Positions 52,986 through 61,978 are shown, counted from the stretch's first letter. The stretch is 64,000 bases of DNA from Micavibrio sp. UBA6139 (GCA_002423285.1 DIVF01000024.1:10768-74767); one strand, 5' to 3'. The notes: generated by a model from the sequence alone, not told the origin. Numbers and translations: made by a program.

Positions 52986-53762
52986 TTAGTTCATTTCCGG
53001 GATAGATGATTTTTGACGCTGTTCAGACATCATGATGGTCAAGGTCCGCGCCCGTTCCGGGTTCATTTCCGCCATGATGGGCGAAGATTTACGCTCTGAC
53101 ATTTGCGTCATGATAACCAGCAGAACATCCAGATCCAGCGTGTTTAGAATGCTGGCAGCGTCTTTTGGCTTCATGCCTTCATAAATTTTGACAAGGCTGG
53201 CAATGCGGGCGATTTCCTCATCAGAGCGTTTTTTCATCGACGCTTCGATTTCAGATTGCAAAACCGTCAGCTCACGCAGTTTTTGATCCAGTTCACGTTC
53301 CGCCGCACTCAGCAAAGCCTCGCGCACGCCAATCTCTTTTTCTTTTTTATCGAGAAGCTCGCGGCGCTTGGCGAGATCTTTATAAATCTCGTCTTTCACG
53401 GCGGAGTTATCGATGTCGGTGTCGTTGGAATCTTTCCACTGCACCGCTTCACCGGTCTTGGCAATGGTTGCTGCCGGGTCTGGGGCTGCGCCCTCAGACG
53501 GGGTGGCTTGAAATTCCTGTTTCAACTCAACGCCACCATTTTCGGCGTCCAGATTCAAGCGGCCATTAATTTCAGCTTGTGCTGGGGCCTCCGCTGGCGC
53601 AGCATTCATCGGCGGCGGTGTTGCACCGGCCACTTCTTGCTGCGCCTGAGCGGACCCCATATTTTCAAGACCCGTCACGAAATCACCAACGCGCACCATA
53701 AACGCCAACCCGGCGACCAGAAGCATCACCGGGACCAAACGAAATTTATGTAAGTATTTCAT
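52986..53762 (-). CDS. motE: MotE-like flagellar motor protein (MgtE N-domain-like)
   Basis: 258 residues. N-terminal membrane helix or signal anchor (VPVMLLVAGLAFMVRVGDFV), Pro/Ala-rich linker, coiled coil (about 130-190: YKDLAKRRELLDKKEKEIGVREALL in part), then a helical MgtE-N/FliG-like domain (IASLVKIYEGMKPKDAASIL, LDVLLVIMTQMSERKSSPIMAEMNPERA). In Rhizobia, MotE is a chaperone for the periplasmic motor protein MotC. The start overlaps the DUF6468 stop as ATGA. Confidence 0.82.
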   Translation of the reverse strand: MKYLHKFRLVPVMLLVAGLAFMVRVGDFVTGLENMGSAQAQQEVAGATPPPMNAAPAEAPAQAEINGRLNLDAENGGVELKQEFQATPSEGAAPDPAATIAKTGEAVQWKDSNDTDIDNSAVKDEIYKDLAKRRELLDKKEKEIGVREALLSAAERELDQKLRELTVLQSEIEASMKKRSDEEIARIASLVKIYEGMKPKDAASILNTLDLDVLLVIMTQMSERKSSPIMAEMNPERARTLTIMMSEQRQKSSIPEMN

Positions 53763-54355
53763 GACACACCGCCAGCGCGGGTTTTGCTGTTCCGCTTCAA
53801 TGCGGCCATCAATTCACGTTCCGCACGGCTATGACCGTCATCTTCATCCTCGGATGCAAAGACGCGATCATCATCCGCATCATCATCCTCACCAAACTCA
53901 ATTTCGCGGTCACGAATGGCAAAACCAGATACCGGTGCAGGCGTTGCCGCAGGTACTGAACGTTCTTCACGCTGCGGCATGGGTGATGCGGGTGCAGAAA
54001 CACCGGCACGCTCAATGCGCTCCGCAATCTCACGGTTGCGTTCGGCCAGACGCTCAAGGCGCATGGCCAGCGCATCACCGGACTGGGTCATTAATTGTAA
54101 TTCTTCGGACAAGGCGCGGGATTCACCGATCAAGGACTGCAAACCCTGCCCCGCTTCACGCGCGGTGTTTTTCAAACCTGAAACCGCACCATCGGCACGT
54201 TCGATCTGGCGCGATAAATCCTGCACCAGCTGATCCAGCTCTTTTCTGCTCTTGCGGAAGGTGTTGATACTTTTGGTCAGACGCCAGCCAATAAACATTG
54301 TTGCCGCCAGGAACAGCAGCAACAAAATATCCATCACTAAACCCAGAACTTCCAT
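53759..54355 (-). CDS. DUF6468 membrane protein in the motor operon
   Basis: 198 residues with one N-terminal membrane helix (MDILLLLFLAATMFIGWRL), a long coiled coil (residues about 35-125: LVQDLSRQIERADGAVSGLK) and an acidic C-terminus with DDDADDDRVFASEDEDDG. Matches the DUF6468 layout found beside fliL/fliM/motE in Rhodospirillales. Motor-associated; precise role unknown. Confidence 0.8.
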   Translation of the reverse strand: MEVLGLVMDILLLLFLAATMFIGWRLTKSINTFRKSRKELDQLVQDLSRQIERADGAVSGLKNTAREAGQGLQSLIGESRALSEELQLMTQSGDALAMRLERLAERNREIAERIERAGVSAPASPMPQREERSVPAATPAPVSGFAIRDREIEFGEDDDADDDRVFASEDEDDGHSRAERELMAALKRNSKTRAGGVS

Positions 54356-54357
54356 GA

Positions 54358-55476
54358 CTATCCGTCATCCTTTTCCGGCGGAATGTAACTTTCAATCCGC
54401 ACCGCGATCGAACCTTGTTTTTGGCCTGCGGGACCACGGAACATCGGGAACGATCCACACCGCAATTCCAGCTCATCATCGGGGCTGGTGTTAAACATCA
54501 CCTGCGTGCCGACCTTCCAATGCAACAGATCATCCAGCGATACAGTTGTTTCCGCCAACACGGCCTGTAACTGCACATCGGTTTTATACAATTCCTGCGT
54601 CAGGTGGTTTTCCCAGATGGAATCCCGACCGAACTTTTCACCCATGAACATCTGGAGCAGCAATTCACGGATCGGCTCCAGCGTTGCATACGGAATTAAA
54701 ATCTCAACACGGCCACCACGGTCGCCCATGTCAACGCGCAGGCGGGCCAGAACGCAAGCATTCCCGGCTTGCGTAATCGTCGCAAAACGCGGGTTGGTTT
54801 CCATGCGGTCCAGCGTAAAGCTGACCGGGGCCAGCGGGTCATACGCCGTGGACAAATCAGCTAGTGCAACCTGCACCATCCGTTCAACCAGTTTCGTTTC
54901 AATGGTGGTATAGGGGCGACCCTCTACCCGGATGGCTGGCGTGCCTTTACGGCCCCCCAGCAAAACATCCACTACAGAGTAAATTAGGGCGGAATCAACA
55001 ACCAGCAAGCCGTTATTGTCCCATTCTTCCGCCTTAAACACCGACAACATGGCCGGCAGCGGGATGGAGTTCATATAGTCGCCAAAACGAACCGTCGATA
55101 CTTGATCCAGCGATACTTCGACGTTGTCGGAGGTCAGGTTACGAAGCGAGGTAGACATCAAACGCACCAGACGATCGAACACAATGTCGAGCATCGGCAG
55201 GCGTTCGTAATTGACCATCGCTGAATTGATGAGCGCCATAACGCCCGACATCTGCTCAGCCCCTGAACCATCATCATCGAAGCCCAGAAGGGAATCGATT
55301 TCATCCTGATTCAGAATGCGGGCATTGCCGTCATCTTCATCAGCGCCGCCATCAAAAGACGGCATGGCATCGCCAGCGCCACCGGCGGGACCGGCCATCG
55401 CTTCCATTTCCTTGACCATGGCGCGTTCTTCTGCGCTCATCTGGTCCAGTTCGTTATTGGCGTCTGCGTTACTCAT
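54358..55476 (-). CDS. fliM: Flagellar motor switch protein FliM
   Basis: C-ring subunit that binds phospho-CheY and sets rotation direction. 372 residues. N-terminal acidic region with LNQDEIDSLLGF (the CheY-binding EIDALL-type motif near 56-67), the middle domain (MLDIVFDRLVRLMSTSLRNLTSDNVEVSLDQV in part), LLVVDSALIYSVVDVLLGG, and the C-terminal SpoA-like part ending KQGSIAVRIES. Follows fliL; DUF6468 starts 2 nt after its stop. Confidence 0.95.
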   Translation of the reverse strand: MSNADANNELDQMSAEERAMVKEMEAMAGPAGGAGDAMPSFDGGADEDDGNARILNQDEIDSLLGFDDDGSGAEQMSGVMALINSAMVNYERLPMLDIVFDRLVRLMSTSLRNLTSDNVEVSLDQVSTVRFGDYMNSIPLPAMLSVFKAEEWDNNGLLVVDSALIYSVVDVLLGGRKGTPAIRVEGRPYTTIETKLVERMVQVALADLSTAYDPLAPVSFTLDRMETNPRFATITQAGNACVLARLRVDMGDRGGRVEILIPYATLEPIRELLLQMFMGEKFGRDSIWENHLTQELYKTDVQLQAVLAETTVSLDDLLHWKVGTQVMFNTSPDDELELRCGSFPMFRGPAGQKQGSIAVRIESYIPPEKDDG

Positions 55477-55548
55477 ATACCTGTTCTGACTTCTTTCATT
55501 GAACCCGTCTGTACCGATGCAAGCCGTATGCCAGCTTGACCTTGGCCC

Positions 55549-56127
55549 TTACTGGATCAGGATTTCCTGAAACAGAACATCCTTAACTTCTGTTGGATAC
55601 GCCGCCGCGTTGACGCGCGACAACAATTCCATCTGTAACCTGTAAATCCCCGCTGACCCGCGCAGATCCTTAATTCTCAGTTCACGTAAATATGTTTGGA
55701 ACTGATCGACAACGCGCGGCATGACGGCTTGAACGGCGGCAAGATCGGCCTGGTTCGCCAGCTCCAGCTGTACCTTCAGGCGCAGATAACGTGGCTGCTC
55801 ATCGGGACCACTAAGGTTGACGAGCATATTTGGAATTTCAAGAAAAGCCGAACCGCCAACGACTTCGCCATGCGCACCCTTCGCAGGTTTTGCGTGGGCG
55901 TCTTTGGATTCACCGTGGTCTGCGCCATCTTCGGCATGCCCCCCTTTTTTCAGCAGCTTATCCAGCGTGCCCGTGAAATACAGACCCGCCCCCGTCCCGC
56001 CCAGCAAGAATAACGGCACCAGAATAAACAGGACCAGTTTCTTGGCGCTGAATTTCTTACCGCCCTCGGCTTCGTCCGGGGCGTTCTCGATAACGGCGTC
56101 TTTATCGTCGTCAATGTCCTTGCTCAT
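55549..56127 (-). CDS. fliL: Flagellar basal body protein FliL
   Basis: 192 residues. N-terminal acidic cytoplasmic part, one membrane helix (KLVLFILVPLFLLGGTGAGLYF), a His/Ala-rich linker, then the periplasmic FliL fold (FLEIPNMLVNLSGPDEQPRYLRLKVQLEL, VDQFQTYLRELRIKDLRGSAG in parts). Start at ATG 56127; the frame to 56163 begins at GTG without a ribosome site. First gene of the fliL-fliM-motor unit. Confidence 0.9.
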   Translation of the reverse strand: MSKDIDDDKDAVIENAPDEAEGGKKFSAKKLVLFILVPLFLLGGTGAGLYFTGTLDKLLKKGGHAEDGADHGESKDAHAKPAKGAHGEVVGGSAFLEIPNMLVNLSGPDEQPRYLRLKVQLELANQADLAAVQAVMPRVVDQFQTYLRELRIKDLRGSAGIYRLQMELLSRVNAAAYPTEVKDVLFQEILIQ

Positions 56128-56286
56128 AATGTCTTGACCCTTGGCTTTCGCGAGTCGAAACACTCACGTTACTGATTCCATTCAATAATATCATGGTGGC
56201 GGGGATAAATATCCTAATTTTCTTAATCCACCCCGAAAAATGCCCAAGATTTTCCACAAGACTCCCAAAGCGAGAATTTCCACATT

Positions 56287-56302
56287 CCGGAAAAATTTGC
56301 CC
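56287..56302 (+). promoter_or_regulatory. Enhancer-like element E2 upstream of flgF
   Basis: CCGGAAAAATTTGCCC, 107 bp upstream of the flgF sigma-54 -24 box. Nearly identical to E3. Confidence 0.55.
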
Positions 56303-56409
56303 CACACAGCAGGCCACAGGGCAAAACTGCACCGCCTTGGCCCCCAGCCTGCCTGGCCCGCAAGCCTGAATCCAGAATCAAGCCATTGAAAATAAACAAA
56401 TATCCAATC

Positions 56410-56425
56410 TGGCACGGTCCCTGCA
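56410..56425 (+). promoter_or_regulatory. Sigma-54 promoter of flgF
   Basis: TGGCACG-GTCC-CTGCA, 76 bp before the flgF ATG. The 338-bp gap from 56164 to 56501 holds this, element E2 and nothing else recognised. Confidence 0.85.
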
Positions 56426-56501
56426 TTACAGATACCGACGGAACCAATCCAATACCCCCGTCCTAAAAACAAGACCAGACGCAAAACAAGGGTTAAACGG
56501 C

Positions 56502-57221
56502 ATGGAAAATTCGATTTATGTAGGCTTATCACGCAGCATCGCCCTGCAACGGGAAATGGATACTGTTGCCAACAACATCGCCAATATGAACACCGCCGGG
56601 TATCGGTCCCAGCACATGATGTTCAAGGAATACGTCGAAAAGCCGCGCGGGATTCAAGAGCCGCTCTCCATGGTTCTCGATTATGGCCAATATATGAGCA
56701 ATAAACCCGGCAGCGTTCAACTGACCGGGCGTGAAACCGATGTGGCGATCAGCGGGCCGGGGTTTTTAAGTGTCCAAAACGGTGATGAAACCCTCTATAC
56801 CCGCGCCGGGAATCTGGCACGCAGCGGTACGGGCGAATTGGTCACCGCAGACGGCAAACCTGTTTTGACCGATGGTGGTGGGCCGATCAACATTCCAGAC
56901 AACTCCATTGAAATCCGCATTTCAGAAAACGGAACGGTTTCAAATCAGGATGGCGAACTCGGCCGTCTGGCGATCACAGAATTTGAAAACATCAACCAGC
57001 TGGACCCTGTTGGTGAAGGCATGTACCGCGCCAATGTTGAAGGCGCAGCCGCCACAGAAACACGCCTGATTCAAGGGGCGGTTGAGGGTTCCAACGTCAA
57101 CCCGATCAACGAAATGACCCGCATGATCAGCGTTCACCGCGCCTATCAAAGCACACAGCGCATGTTGCAAAACGAACATGAACGCCAGACCAACATGATT
57201 CAAAAAATGACCCGGACATAA
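56502..57221 (+). CDS. flgF: Flagellar distal rod protein FlgF
   Basis: 239 residues. N-terminal rod/hook motif is VANNIANMNTAGYRSQHMM, middle GxG beta part, and C-terminal SNVNPINEMTRMISVHRAYQST (in part). Co-transcribed with flgG, flgA and flgH downstream. The internal SMVLDYGQYM segment separates FlgF from FlgG. Confidence 0.95.
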   Translation: MENSIYVGLSRSIALQREMDTVANNIANMNTAGYRSQHMMFKEYVEKPRGIQEPLSMVLDYGQYMSNKPGSVQLTGRETDVAISGPGFLSVQNGDETLYTRAGNLARSGTGELVTADGKPVLTDGGGPINIPDNSIEIRISENGTVSNQDGELGRLAITEFENINQLDPVGEGMYRANVEGAAATETRLIQGAVEGSNVNPINEMTRMISVHRAYQSTQRMLQNEHERQTNMIQKMTRT

Positions 57222-57250
57222 TTTAAGAAGCTTAAGTAGGAGATAAGAAA

Positions 57251-58036
57251 ATGAGATCACTTGATATCGGCGCAACAGGGATGCTGGCACAACAGCTGCA
57301 CGTTGATGTTATTTCACAAAACATCGCGAACATGACCACAACCGGTTTTAAACGTCAGCGTCCTGAATTCAAGGATTTGCTGTATCAAAACATTGTCCGC
57401 CCCGGCACAACCTCATCCGATTCCGGCACGACAGTACCGTCCGGTATCCAGCTGGGTCTGGGGGTCAAGGCCGGTTCCGTGTACCGCATTCACGAACAAG
57501 GGACCTTTAAAATCACTGAAAACCCCCTAGATCTGGCGTTGAACGGTGATGGTTTCTTTCAGATTGAATTACCAAACGGCGAAACAGCATACACACGCGA
57601 CGGGATTTTCCAGCTGAACCAGGACGGTGAAATCGTCACCACGCAAGGCTTCCGCCTGCAACCAGGTTTTACGGTTCCTGATGACACCATTGATATTGCC
57701 ATCAGCAACCAGGGCCAAGTTCAGGTGAAAATTCAAGGCCAGGTGAACATGCAAAACATTGGTCAGATCCAGTTGAGCAACTTCATCAACCCGGCCGGGT
57801 TGGAAGCGATCGGCGATAACTTGCTGGTGGAAACAGAAGCCTCCGGCGCGGCAGTTGAGGGTAACCCCGGCACAGATAACTTTGCCACAGTGCGTCAAGG
57901 GACCGTTGAAAACTCAAACGTCAACGTGGTTGAGGAAATCACCAATTTGATTACCGCGCAGCGTTCCTATGAAATGAACTCGAAAGTGATCAGCACCAGC
58001 GATGACATGCTGAGCACCATCACGCAACTGCGTTAA
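57251..58036 (+). CDS. flgG: Flagellar distal rod protein FlgG
   Basis: 261 residues, the typical FlgG length. N-terminus MRSLDIGATGMLAQQLHVDVISQNIANMTTTGFKR (in part), FlgG-specific VKAGSVYRIHEQGTFKITENPLDLALNG (in part), and C-terminal NSNVNVVEEITNLITAQRSYEMNSKVI (in part). Strong AGTAGGAGAT site. Confidence 0.96.
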   Translation: MRSLDIGATGMLAQQLHVDVISQNIANMTTTGFKRQRPEFKDLLYQNIVRPGTTSSDSGTTVPSGIQLGLGVKAGSVYRIHEQGTFKITENPLDLALNGDGFFQIELPNGETAYTRDGIFQLNQDGEIVTTQGFRLQPGFTVPDDTIDIAISNQGQVQVKIQGQVNMQNIGQIQLSNFINPAGLEAIGDNLLVETEASGAAVEGNPGTDNFATVRQGTVENSNVNVVEEITNLITAQRSYEMNSKVISTSDDMLSTITQLR

Positions 58037-58053
58037 TTTTGGAGGGTAACACC

Positions 58054-59028
58054 ATGAAGGCATTATCATTTTATAATATCTTTGATACAGCGTTTAGAAC
58101 GGTTGTTCTGCTGTTTTCCTTGATGCTGTTTGCCTTCATCATGGCAGCCGGGGCGAGAAGCGCCCTGGCTGCGAGCCTGAAATCATCGGCTATTCTGACA
58201 TCGGATGTCCTGACCGTCGGTGATATTTTCGACAATACGGGCCGTAACGCCAATTACGTCCTCGGCCCTGCCCCGCAACCCGGCAAAGATATGGTGCTCA
58301 ACACCTCAACCTTGCTGCGGATTGCAATGGCACTGGACCTGCAATGGCAGCCATCCAACAGCACAGACCAGATTGTCGTTCGCCGTGCAGCAACGTTGAT
58401 CCCGGCCAGTGTTGTCACGGCAGCCCTGACCAACACATTGCGTGACAAAGTTGTGGATGCAAATTTCACACTGGATACAGGCGCCATGAATCTTGAAATG
58501 GTTCTGCCACATGATATGCCTGCAACAGTTGATGTAACAAACGCATCCTATAACAACCGCACAGGCCGTTTTGAAGCAACTGTTTCTGCACCCTCCGCCC
58601 AAAACCCGATCAAACAAACAACCGTGGCCGGGACAGTGCGCGCCATGACCAGCATTCCAGTTCTGAAATCTGCCCTGCGGAACGGCGACATTATCGGCAG
58701 CACAGATATTGATATGATTGATGTTTATGTCAGCGATATTCAACCAGACATCTTACTGAAACAAGATGATGTTATTGGCATGACGCCGCGCCGCATGGCC
58801 GTTGCCGGGAAAATGCTCCGTGCCACGGAAATCCAGGCCCCACAACTGGTATCGCGCGGCGAAAACGTCACCATCGTGTTCAAGGAAGGCCCGCTGCGTC
58901 TGACAGCATCCGGCAAAGCCATGCAAAACGGTGCCAAGGGCGACATTATCCGCGTGGTTAACACTCACAGCAACCGCCCGATTGACGGCATCGTCAATGG
59001 ATCACGCGAAGTCATTGTTCAACAATAA
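58054..59028 (+). CDS. flgA: Flagella basal body P-ring formation protein FlgA
   Basis: Periplasmic chaperone for P-ring assembly. 324 residues. Signal peptide or membrane helix (TVVLLFSLMLFAFIMAAGARSALAA), then SAF-like domains; the C-terminal half has LLKQDDVIGMTPRRMAVAGKMLRATEIQAPQLVSRGENVTI (in part), the FlgA hallmark. Longer than in Escherichia coli, as in other Alphaproteobacteria. GGAGGG site before the ATG at 58054. Confidence 0.92.
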   Translation: MKALSFYNIFDTAFRTVVLLFSLMLFAFIMAAGARSALAASLKSSAILTSDVLTVGDIFDNTGRNANYVLGPAPQPGKDMVLNTSTLLRIAMALDLQWQPSNSTDQIVVRRAATLIPASVVTAALTNTLRDKVVDANFTLDTGAMNLEMVLPHDMPATVDVTNASYNNRTGRFEATVSAPSAQNPIKQTTVAGTVRAMTSIPVLKSALRNGDIIGSTDIDMIDVYVSDIQPDILLKQDDVIGMTPRRMAVAGKMLRATEIQAPQLVSRGENVTIVFKEGPLRLTASGKAMQNGAKGDIIRVVNTHSNRPIDGIVNGSREVIVQQ

Positions 59029-59074
59029 TAAGACGATAAAAAACGGTAACGGATACAAGGGAAAGGTAAAAACC

Positions 59075-59827
59075 ATGACGAAAACATCGATTACAAAGAC
59101 AGTGTTAGTATTGCTGATGGGCTGTTCATTGACCGCCTGTGGTGCATCTGAACGTCTGGCCAATATTGGCAAGCCACCAGAAGTCACCGCCATCACCAAT
59201 CCGCAGGCACAGCCCGGCTATCAACCGGTCAGCATGCCAATGCCGGCGCAAGAAGTCGCCTTCCGCCAGCCGAATTCCATGTGGCAATCCAACCGCAAGA
59301 GCTTCTTTAAAGATCAACGTGCCGGAGCGGTTGGCGATATTTTGACCGTCACGATCAACATCGAAGACGAAGCAGAATTGAAAAACGACACCGACAGATC
59401 GCGCAGCTCATCCGAAGAGGCCGGATTACCAAACCTGCTTGGCTATGAAACAAAACTGGGCAGAATATTCAATAAAAACCTCGATCCTGCAGCACTGGTC
59501 GGCGCAGAAGCCGATTCCAGCAGCACCGGATCAGGCCGCACGAAGCGTGAGGAAGATGTCACATTGAAACTGGCCGCCGTGGTCACGCAAGTTTTACCAA
59601 ACGGCAATCTGGTGATTAATGGCAAGCAAGAGGTGCGCGTTAACTTTGAAAAGCGCATCTTGAACATGGCCGGGATCATTCGCCCGGAAGACGTCACCAT
59701 CGAAAACACAATTTCCTACGAGAAGATTGCCGAGGCCCGCATCAGCTATGGTGGCCAAGGTCACATCACCGATGTTCAACAACCGCGCTATGGCCAGCAG
59801 GTATTTGACGTCCTCTTCCCGTTCTAG
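59075..59827 (+). CDS. flgH: Flagellar L-ring lipoprotein FlgH
   Basis: Outer-membrane L-ring subunit. 250 residues with a lipobox LTAC and the lipid-modified Cys22. Middle NRKSFFKDQRAGAVGDILTVTINIEDEAEL, then LKLAAVVTQVLPNGNLVINGKQEVRVNFEKRIL and GIIRPEDVTIENTISYEKIAEARISYGGQGHI (all in part). Start at 59075 with AAGGTAAAAACC; the longer frame reaches into flgA and is rejected. Last of flgF-flgG-flgA-flgH. Confidence 0.95.
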   Translation: MTKTSITKTVLVLLMGCSLTACGASERLANIGKPPEVTAITNPQAQPGYQPVSMPMPAQEVAFRQPNSMWQSNRKSFFKDQRAGAVGDILTVTINIEDEAELKNDTDRSRSSSEEAGLPNLLGYETKLGRIFNKNLDPAALVGAEADSSSTGSGRTKREEDVTLKLAAVVTQVLPNGNLVINGKQEVRVNFEKRILNMAGIIRPEDVTIENTISYEKIAEARISYGGQGHITDVQQPRYGQQVFDVLFPF

Positions 59828-59865
59828 GACATACGTTTACCACCCCAAGACCCTTGTTCAACTCG

Positions 59866-59901
59866 CCGGTTGCAGGATTCATCCCGCAACCGGTTTTTTT
59901 T
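59866..59901 (+). terminator. Rho-independent terminator after flgH
   Basis: CCGGTTGC...GCAACCGG stem followed by eight T. Confidence 0.93.
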
Positions 59902-59902
59902 A

Positions 59903-60310
59903 TTATGTTGAGGCAGCAACTCCCTTCATGCTTGCCCAGGCAAGGCCGTTGCACATGAGAAAGGTTTTGCGCCCGGAATCATAATCAATCGTTCCGGCCG
60001 GGGTTCCAAGGCACAGATATAAAGAAATTGGGATGGTCACAATCCGGATCCAGATCGACCCGTTGCAATATTTGTAAGACCCCAGCACCAAGAGCGGGTC
60101 ATATTCCATTTCTCCCGGCACTGAACACCCACCCAGATCCAGCCCCAGCTCAATGCCAAAATTGAACCATTGGTTGCCATCAAAAAATTCCATCTGGTTA
60201 CTGACGTCATTATACCGCATGGTCCCGGCCACTTGCGCTTTGGCTGGATTCGCAAAAAGCATTACAAATACGCATAAAAATGCAGACCAAAGGATGCGCT
60301 GCCGCCACAT
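59903..60310 (-). CDS. Exported W/C-repeat protein
   Basis: 135 residues. Signal peptide 1-25 (NPAKAQ). The mature part is three repeats of about 30 residues with the pattern G-x-[MI]-x-Y-[ND]...[YF]-x-x-C-x-G-x-x-W (AGTMRYNDVSNQMEFFDG, PGEMEYDP...YKYCNGSIW, AGTIDYDSGRKTFLMCNGLAW). The same repeat occurs in the LamG protein at 17859. GGGGGAG site before the ATG. Function unknown; surface or cell-wall binding is plausible. Confidence 0.68.
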   Translation of the reverse strand: MWRQRILWSAFLCVFVMLFANPAKAQVAGTMRYNDVSNQMEFFDGNQWFNFGIELGLDLGGCSVPGEMEYDPLLVLGSYKYCNGSIWIRIVTIPISLYLCLGTPAGTIDYDSGRKTFLMCNGLAWASMKGVAAST

Positions 60311-60374
60311 GATAGTATTCTCCCCCGCAGAAACCTTAGGTTTGTGATGTCTAGGTGAGAGAAACAATGCAAAG

Positions 60375-60408
60375 AAAAAGCCGACACACTTTCGCATGTC
60401 GGCTTTTT
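60375..60408 (-). terminator. Rho-independent terminator of the DksA-like gene (bidirectional)
   Basis: AAAAAGCCGACA / TGTCGGCTTTTT stem just after the DksA-like stop; the T run on the minus strand fits that gene. Confidence 0.93.
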
Positions 60409-60426
60409 AAACTGTATGGGGACGAA

Positions 60427-61347
60427 TTATTCGTCGCGGTGTGTGCGTTCCAGACGCTCATGGCGTTCTTGCGCTTCGATGCTCAATGTCGCAATCGGAC
60501 GGGCATCAAGGCGCGCCACGGTGATTGGCTCGCCGGTTTCTTCGCAATAACCGTATGTACCGTCTTCGATACGCAGGATCGCTTCATTGATTTTTGAAAT
60601 CAGTTTGCGTTCACGGTCACGGGTCCGCAGTTCCAGCGCATGATCAGTTTCCGCAGAGGCGCGGTCGGCCAGATCAGGCTTTTGCAATTCGGTCCCCTGT
60701 AAGGTGACTTGAATTGTTTCTGTCGATTCACGCAGCAACTCTTCGCGCCAGCGGATCAGTTTCTGGCGGAAATATTCCGACATGACAGGATTCATGAAAT
60801 CGCCCTTGTCCTTGCTCAGGTCATAGTCAGGCGGCAGAATCGTTGCGTTGGTTGATGGCACTTTTTTCCTCGGTACTATTATAACAGGCGCAGGTACTGG
60901 TCTGACTGCAATTTTTGGAACAATCTTTGGAGCAACCTTGACGGGAACCTTTACCGGAGCAGCCTTCGCCGCAGGAGCAGGTTTCACGACAGGTGTTTTA
61001 ACGATTGTTTTTTTAACGTCAACTTTTTTCGGTGCGACTTTCGCAACAGGCTTCTTCACTTCAGCTTTTTTAGCAACGGCCTTAGCCGGTACAGATTTCT
61101 TAGCCTCTGGTTTTTTTACCACAGGTTTCTTAACAACAGCTTTCTTTGCGGCAGGATTTTGCGCTGCTGGTTTTTTAACCGCAGTTTTTTTCACTTCTGC
61201 TTTTTTGGGCTGAGCTTTTTTAACGGGAGCCGCCTTTTTCGCCGGGGCTGCTTTTTTCACAGCAGGCTTTTTCGCGCTGGCTGCTTTTGCTGCCGGGGCT
61301 TTTGCCTTGGTCGGCTTGGTCGTTTTGGTTTTCGCGCCTTTTTTCAA
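60427..61347 (-). CDS. DksA-family protein with long histone H1-like N-terminal tail
   Basis: 306 residues in two parts. Residues 1 to about 170 are almost pure Lys/Ala/Pro/Val with repeats such as KKPAVKKAAPAKKAAP and KKPVVKKPEAKKSVP, as in histone H1-like DNA-binding proteins. Residues about 175-306 are a DksA domain (MSEYFRQKLIRWREELL, then DRASAETDHALELRTRDRERKLISKINEAI in part, YGYCEETGEPI). Only one of the usual zinc-finger cysteines remains, as in several alphaproteobacterial DksA forms. TTG start with a CAGGGGA site. The DksA part binds RNA polymerase; the tail probably binds DNA. Confidence 0.82.
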   Translation of the reverse strand: MKKGAKTKTTKPTKAKAPAAKAASAKKPAVKKAAPAKKAAPVKKAQPKKAEVKKTAVKKPAAQNPAAKKAVVKKPVVKKPEAKKSVPAKAVAKKAEVKKPVAKVAPKKVDVKKTIVKTPVVKPAPAAKAAPVKVPVKVAPKIVPKIAVRPVPAPVIIVPRKKVPSTNATILPPDYDLSKDKGDFMNPVMSEYFRQKLIRWREELLRESTETIQVTLQGTELQKPDLADRASAETDHALELRTRDRERKLISKINEAILRIEDGTYGYCEETGEPITVARLDARPIATLSIEAQERHERLERTHRDE

Positions 61348-61468
61348 AGCCTTAATCCCCTGTTCTGTTTCAAGCCTGAAAAATATAAAACGCGATTAAG
61401 GCGCAAGCAAGACGTGAATCTTGCCTGAACACAGCCATAAACATATTTCTTACAATAAGATAACGGGG

Positions 61469-61921
61469 TTATGCCGGTCCAGCGACCTTGCGGGCATCCA
61501 TCGACAGACGGATTTTGGCCAGTTCAATCTGGGCGCGCATGTCGATTTCATCAAGAATAGCCGTCAAACGCGGGTCCATGATTTTTTCACGGTGCGCGGC
61601 GACTACATCAGCAATATCAATGACATGCCCGATTGTTAGGGAACCCGTCAACAGGCCCAAACGCATCTTTTCCAGCTCATCCAGCAGCGTATCGGCCCGC
61701 TCCGTCATGCGCTTGCGCGCGGCACGTTGTGCGGGATCATCGGCTTCTTGAACGGCAAGCAGCGTATCAATATGGGCAATGCTGTGTGTGGTTGAGGCGG
61801 ATGAAGATTCGCTGGTCCCATCTGTCATAAAGTCGCCAAAAGCGCCGCCCGCGCCAGATGTCTTGCCCTTGCGCTGGGTTTGGGATGCTTGTTGGGTTTT
61901 GCCTGGACCGTCAATTTTCAT
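61469..61921 (-). CDS. fliX: Flagellar assembly regulator FliX
   Basis: 150 residues matching FliX: N-terminal MKIDGPGKT, a Ser/Thr-rich stretch, then the helical conserved half (LLDELEKMRLGLLTGSLT, DPRLTAILDEIDMRAQIELAKI in part). In Caulobacter, FliX couples flagellar assembly to the sigma-54 activator FlbD, so its presence beside three sigma-54 promoters fits. Divergent from flgI. Confidence 0.9.
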   Translation of the reverse strand: MKIDGPGKTQQASQTQRKGKTSGAGGAFGDFMTDGTSESSSASTTHSIAHIDTLLAVQEADDPAQRAARKRMTERADTLLDELEKMRLGLLTGSLTIGHVIDIADVVAAHREKIMDPRLTAILDEIDMRAQIELAKIRLSMDARKVAGPA

Positions 61922-61978
61922 GGTGAAATCTCTATCTACGCTACCCTTTTAGAATAACACATTCATAAACGCGCCGCG

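Noticed and set aside
56164..56286. Second sigma-54 site for fliL on the minus strand
   Set aside because: No TGGCAC-N5-TGC arrangement within the fliL upstream region.
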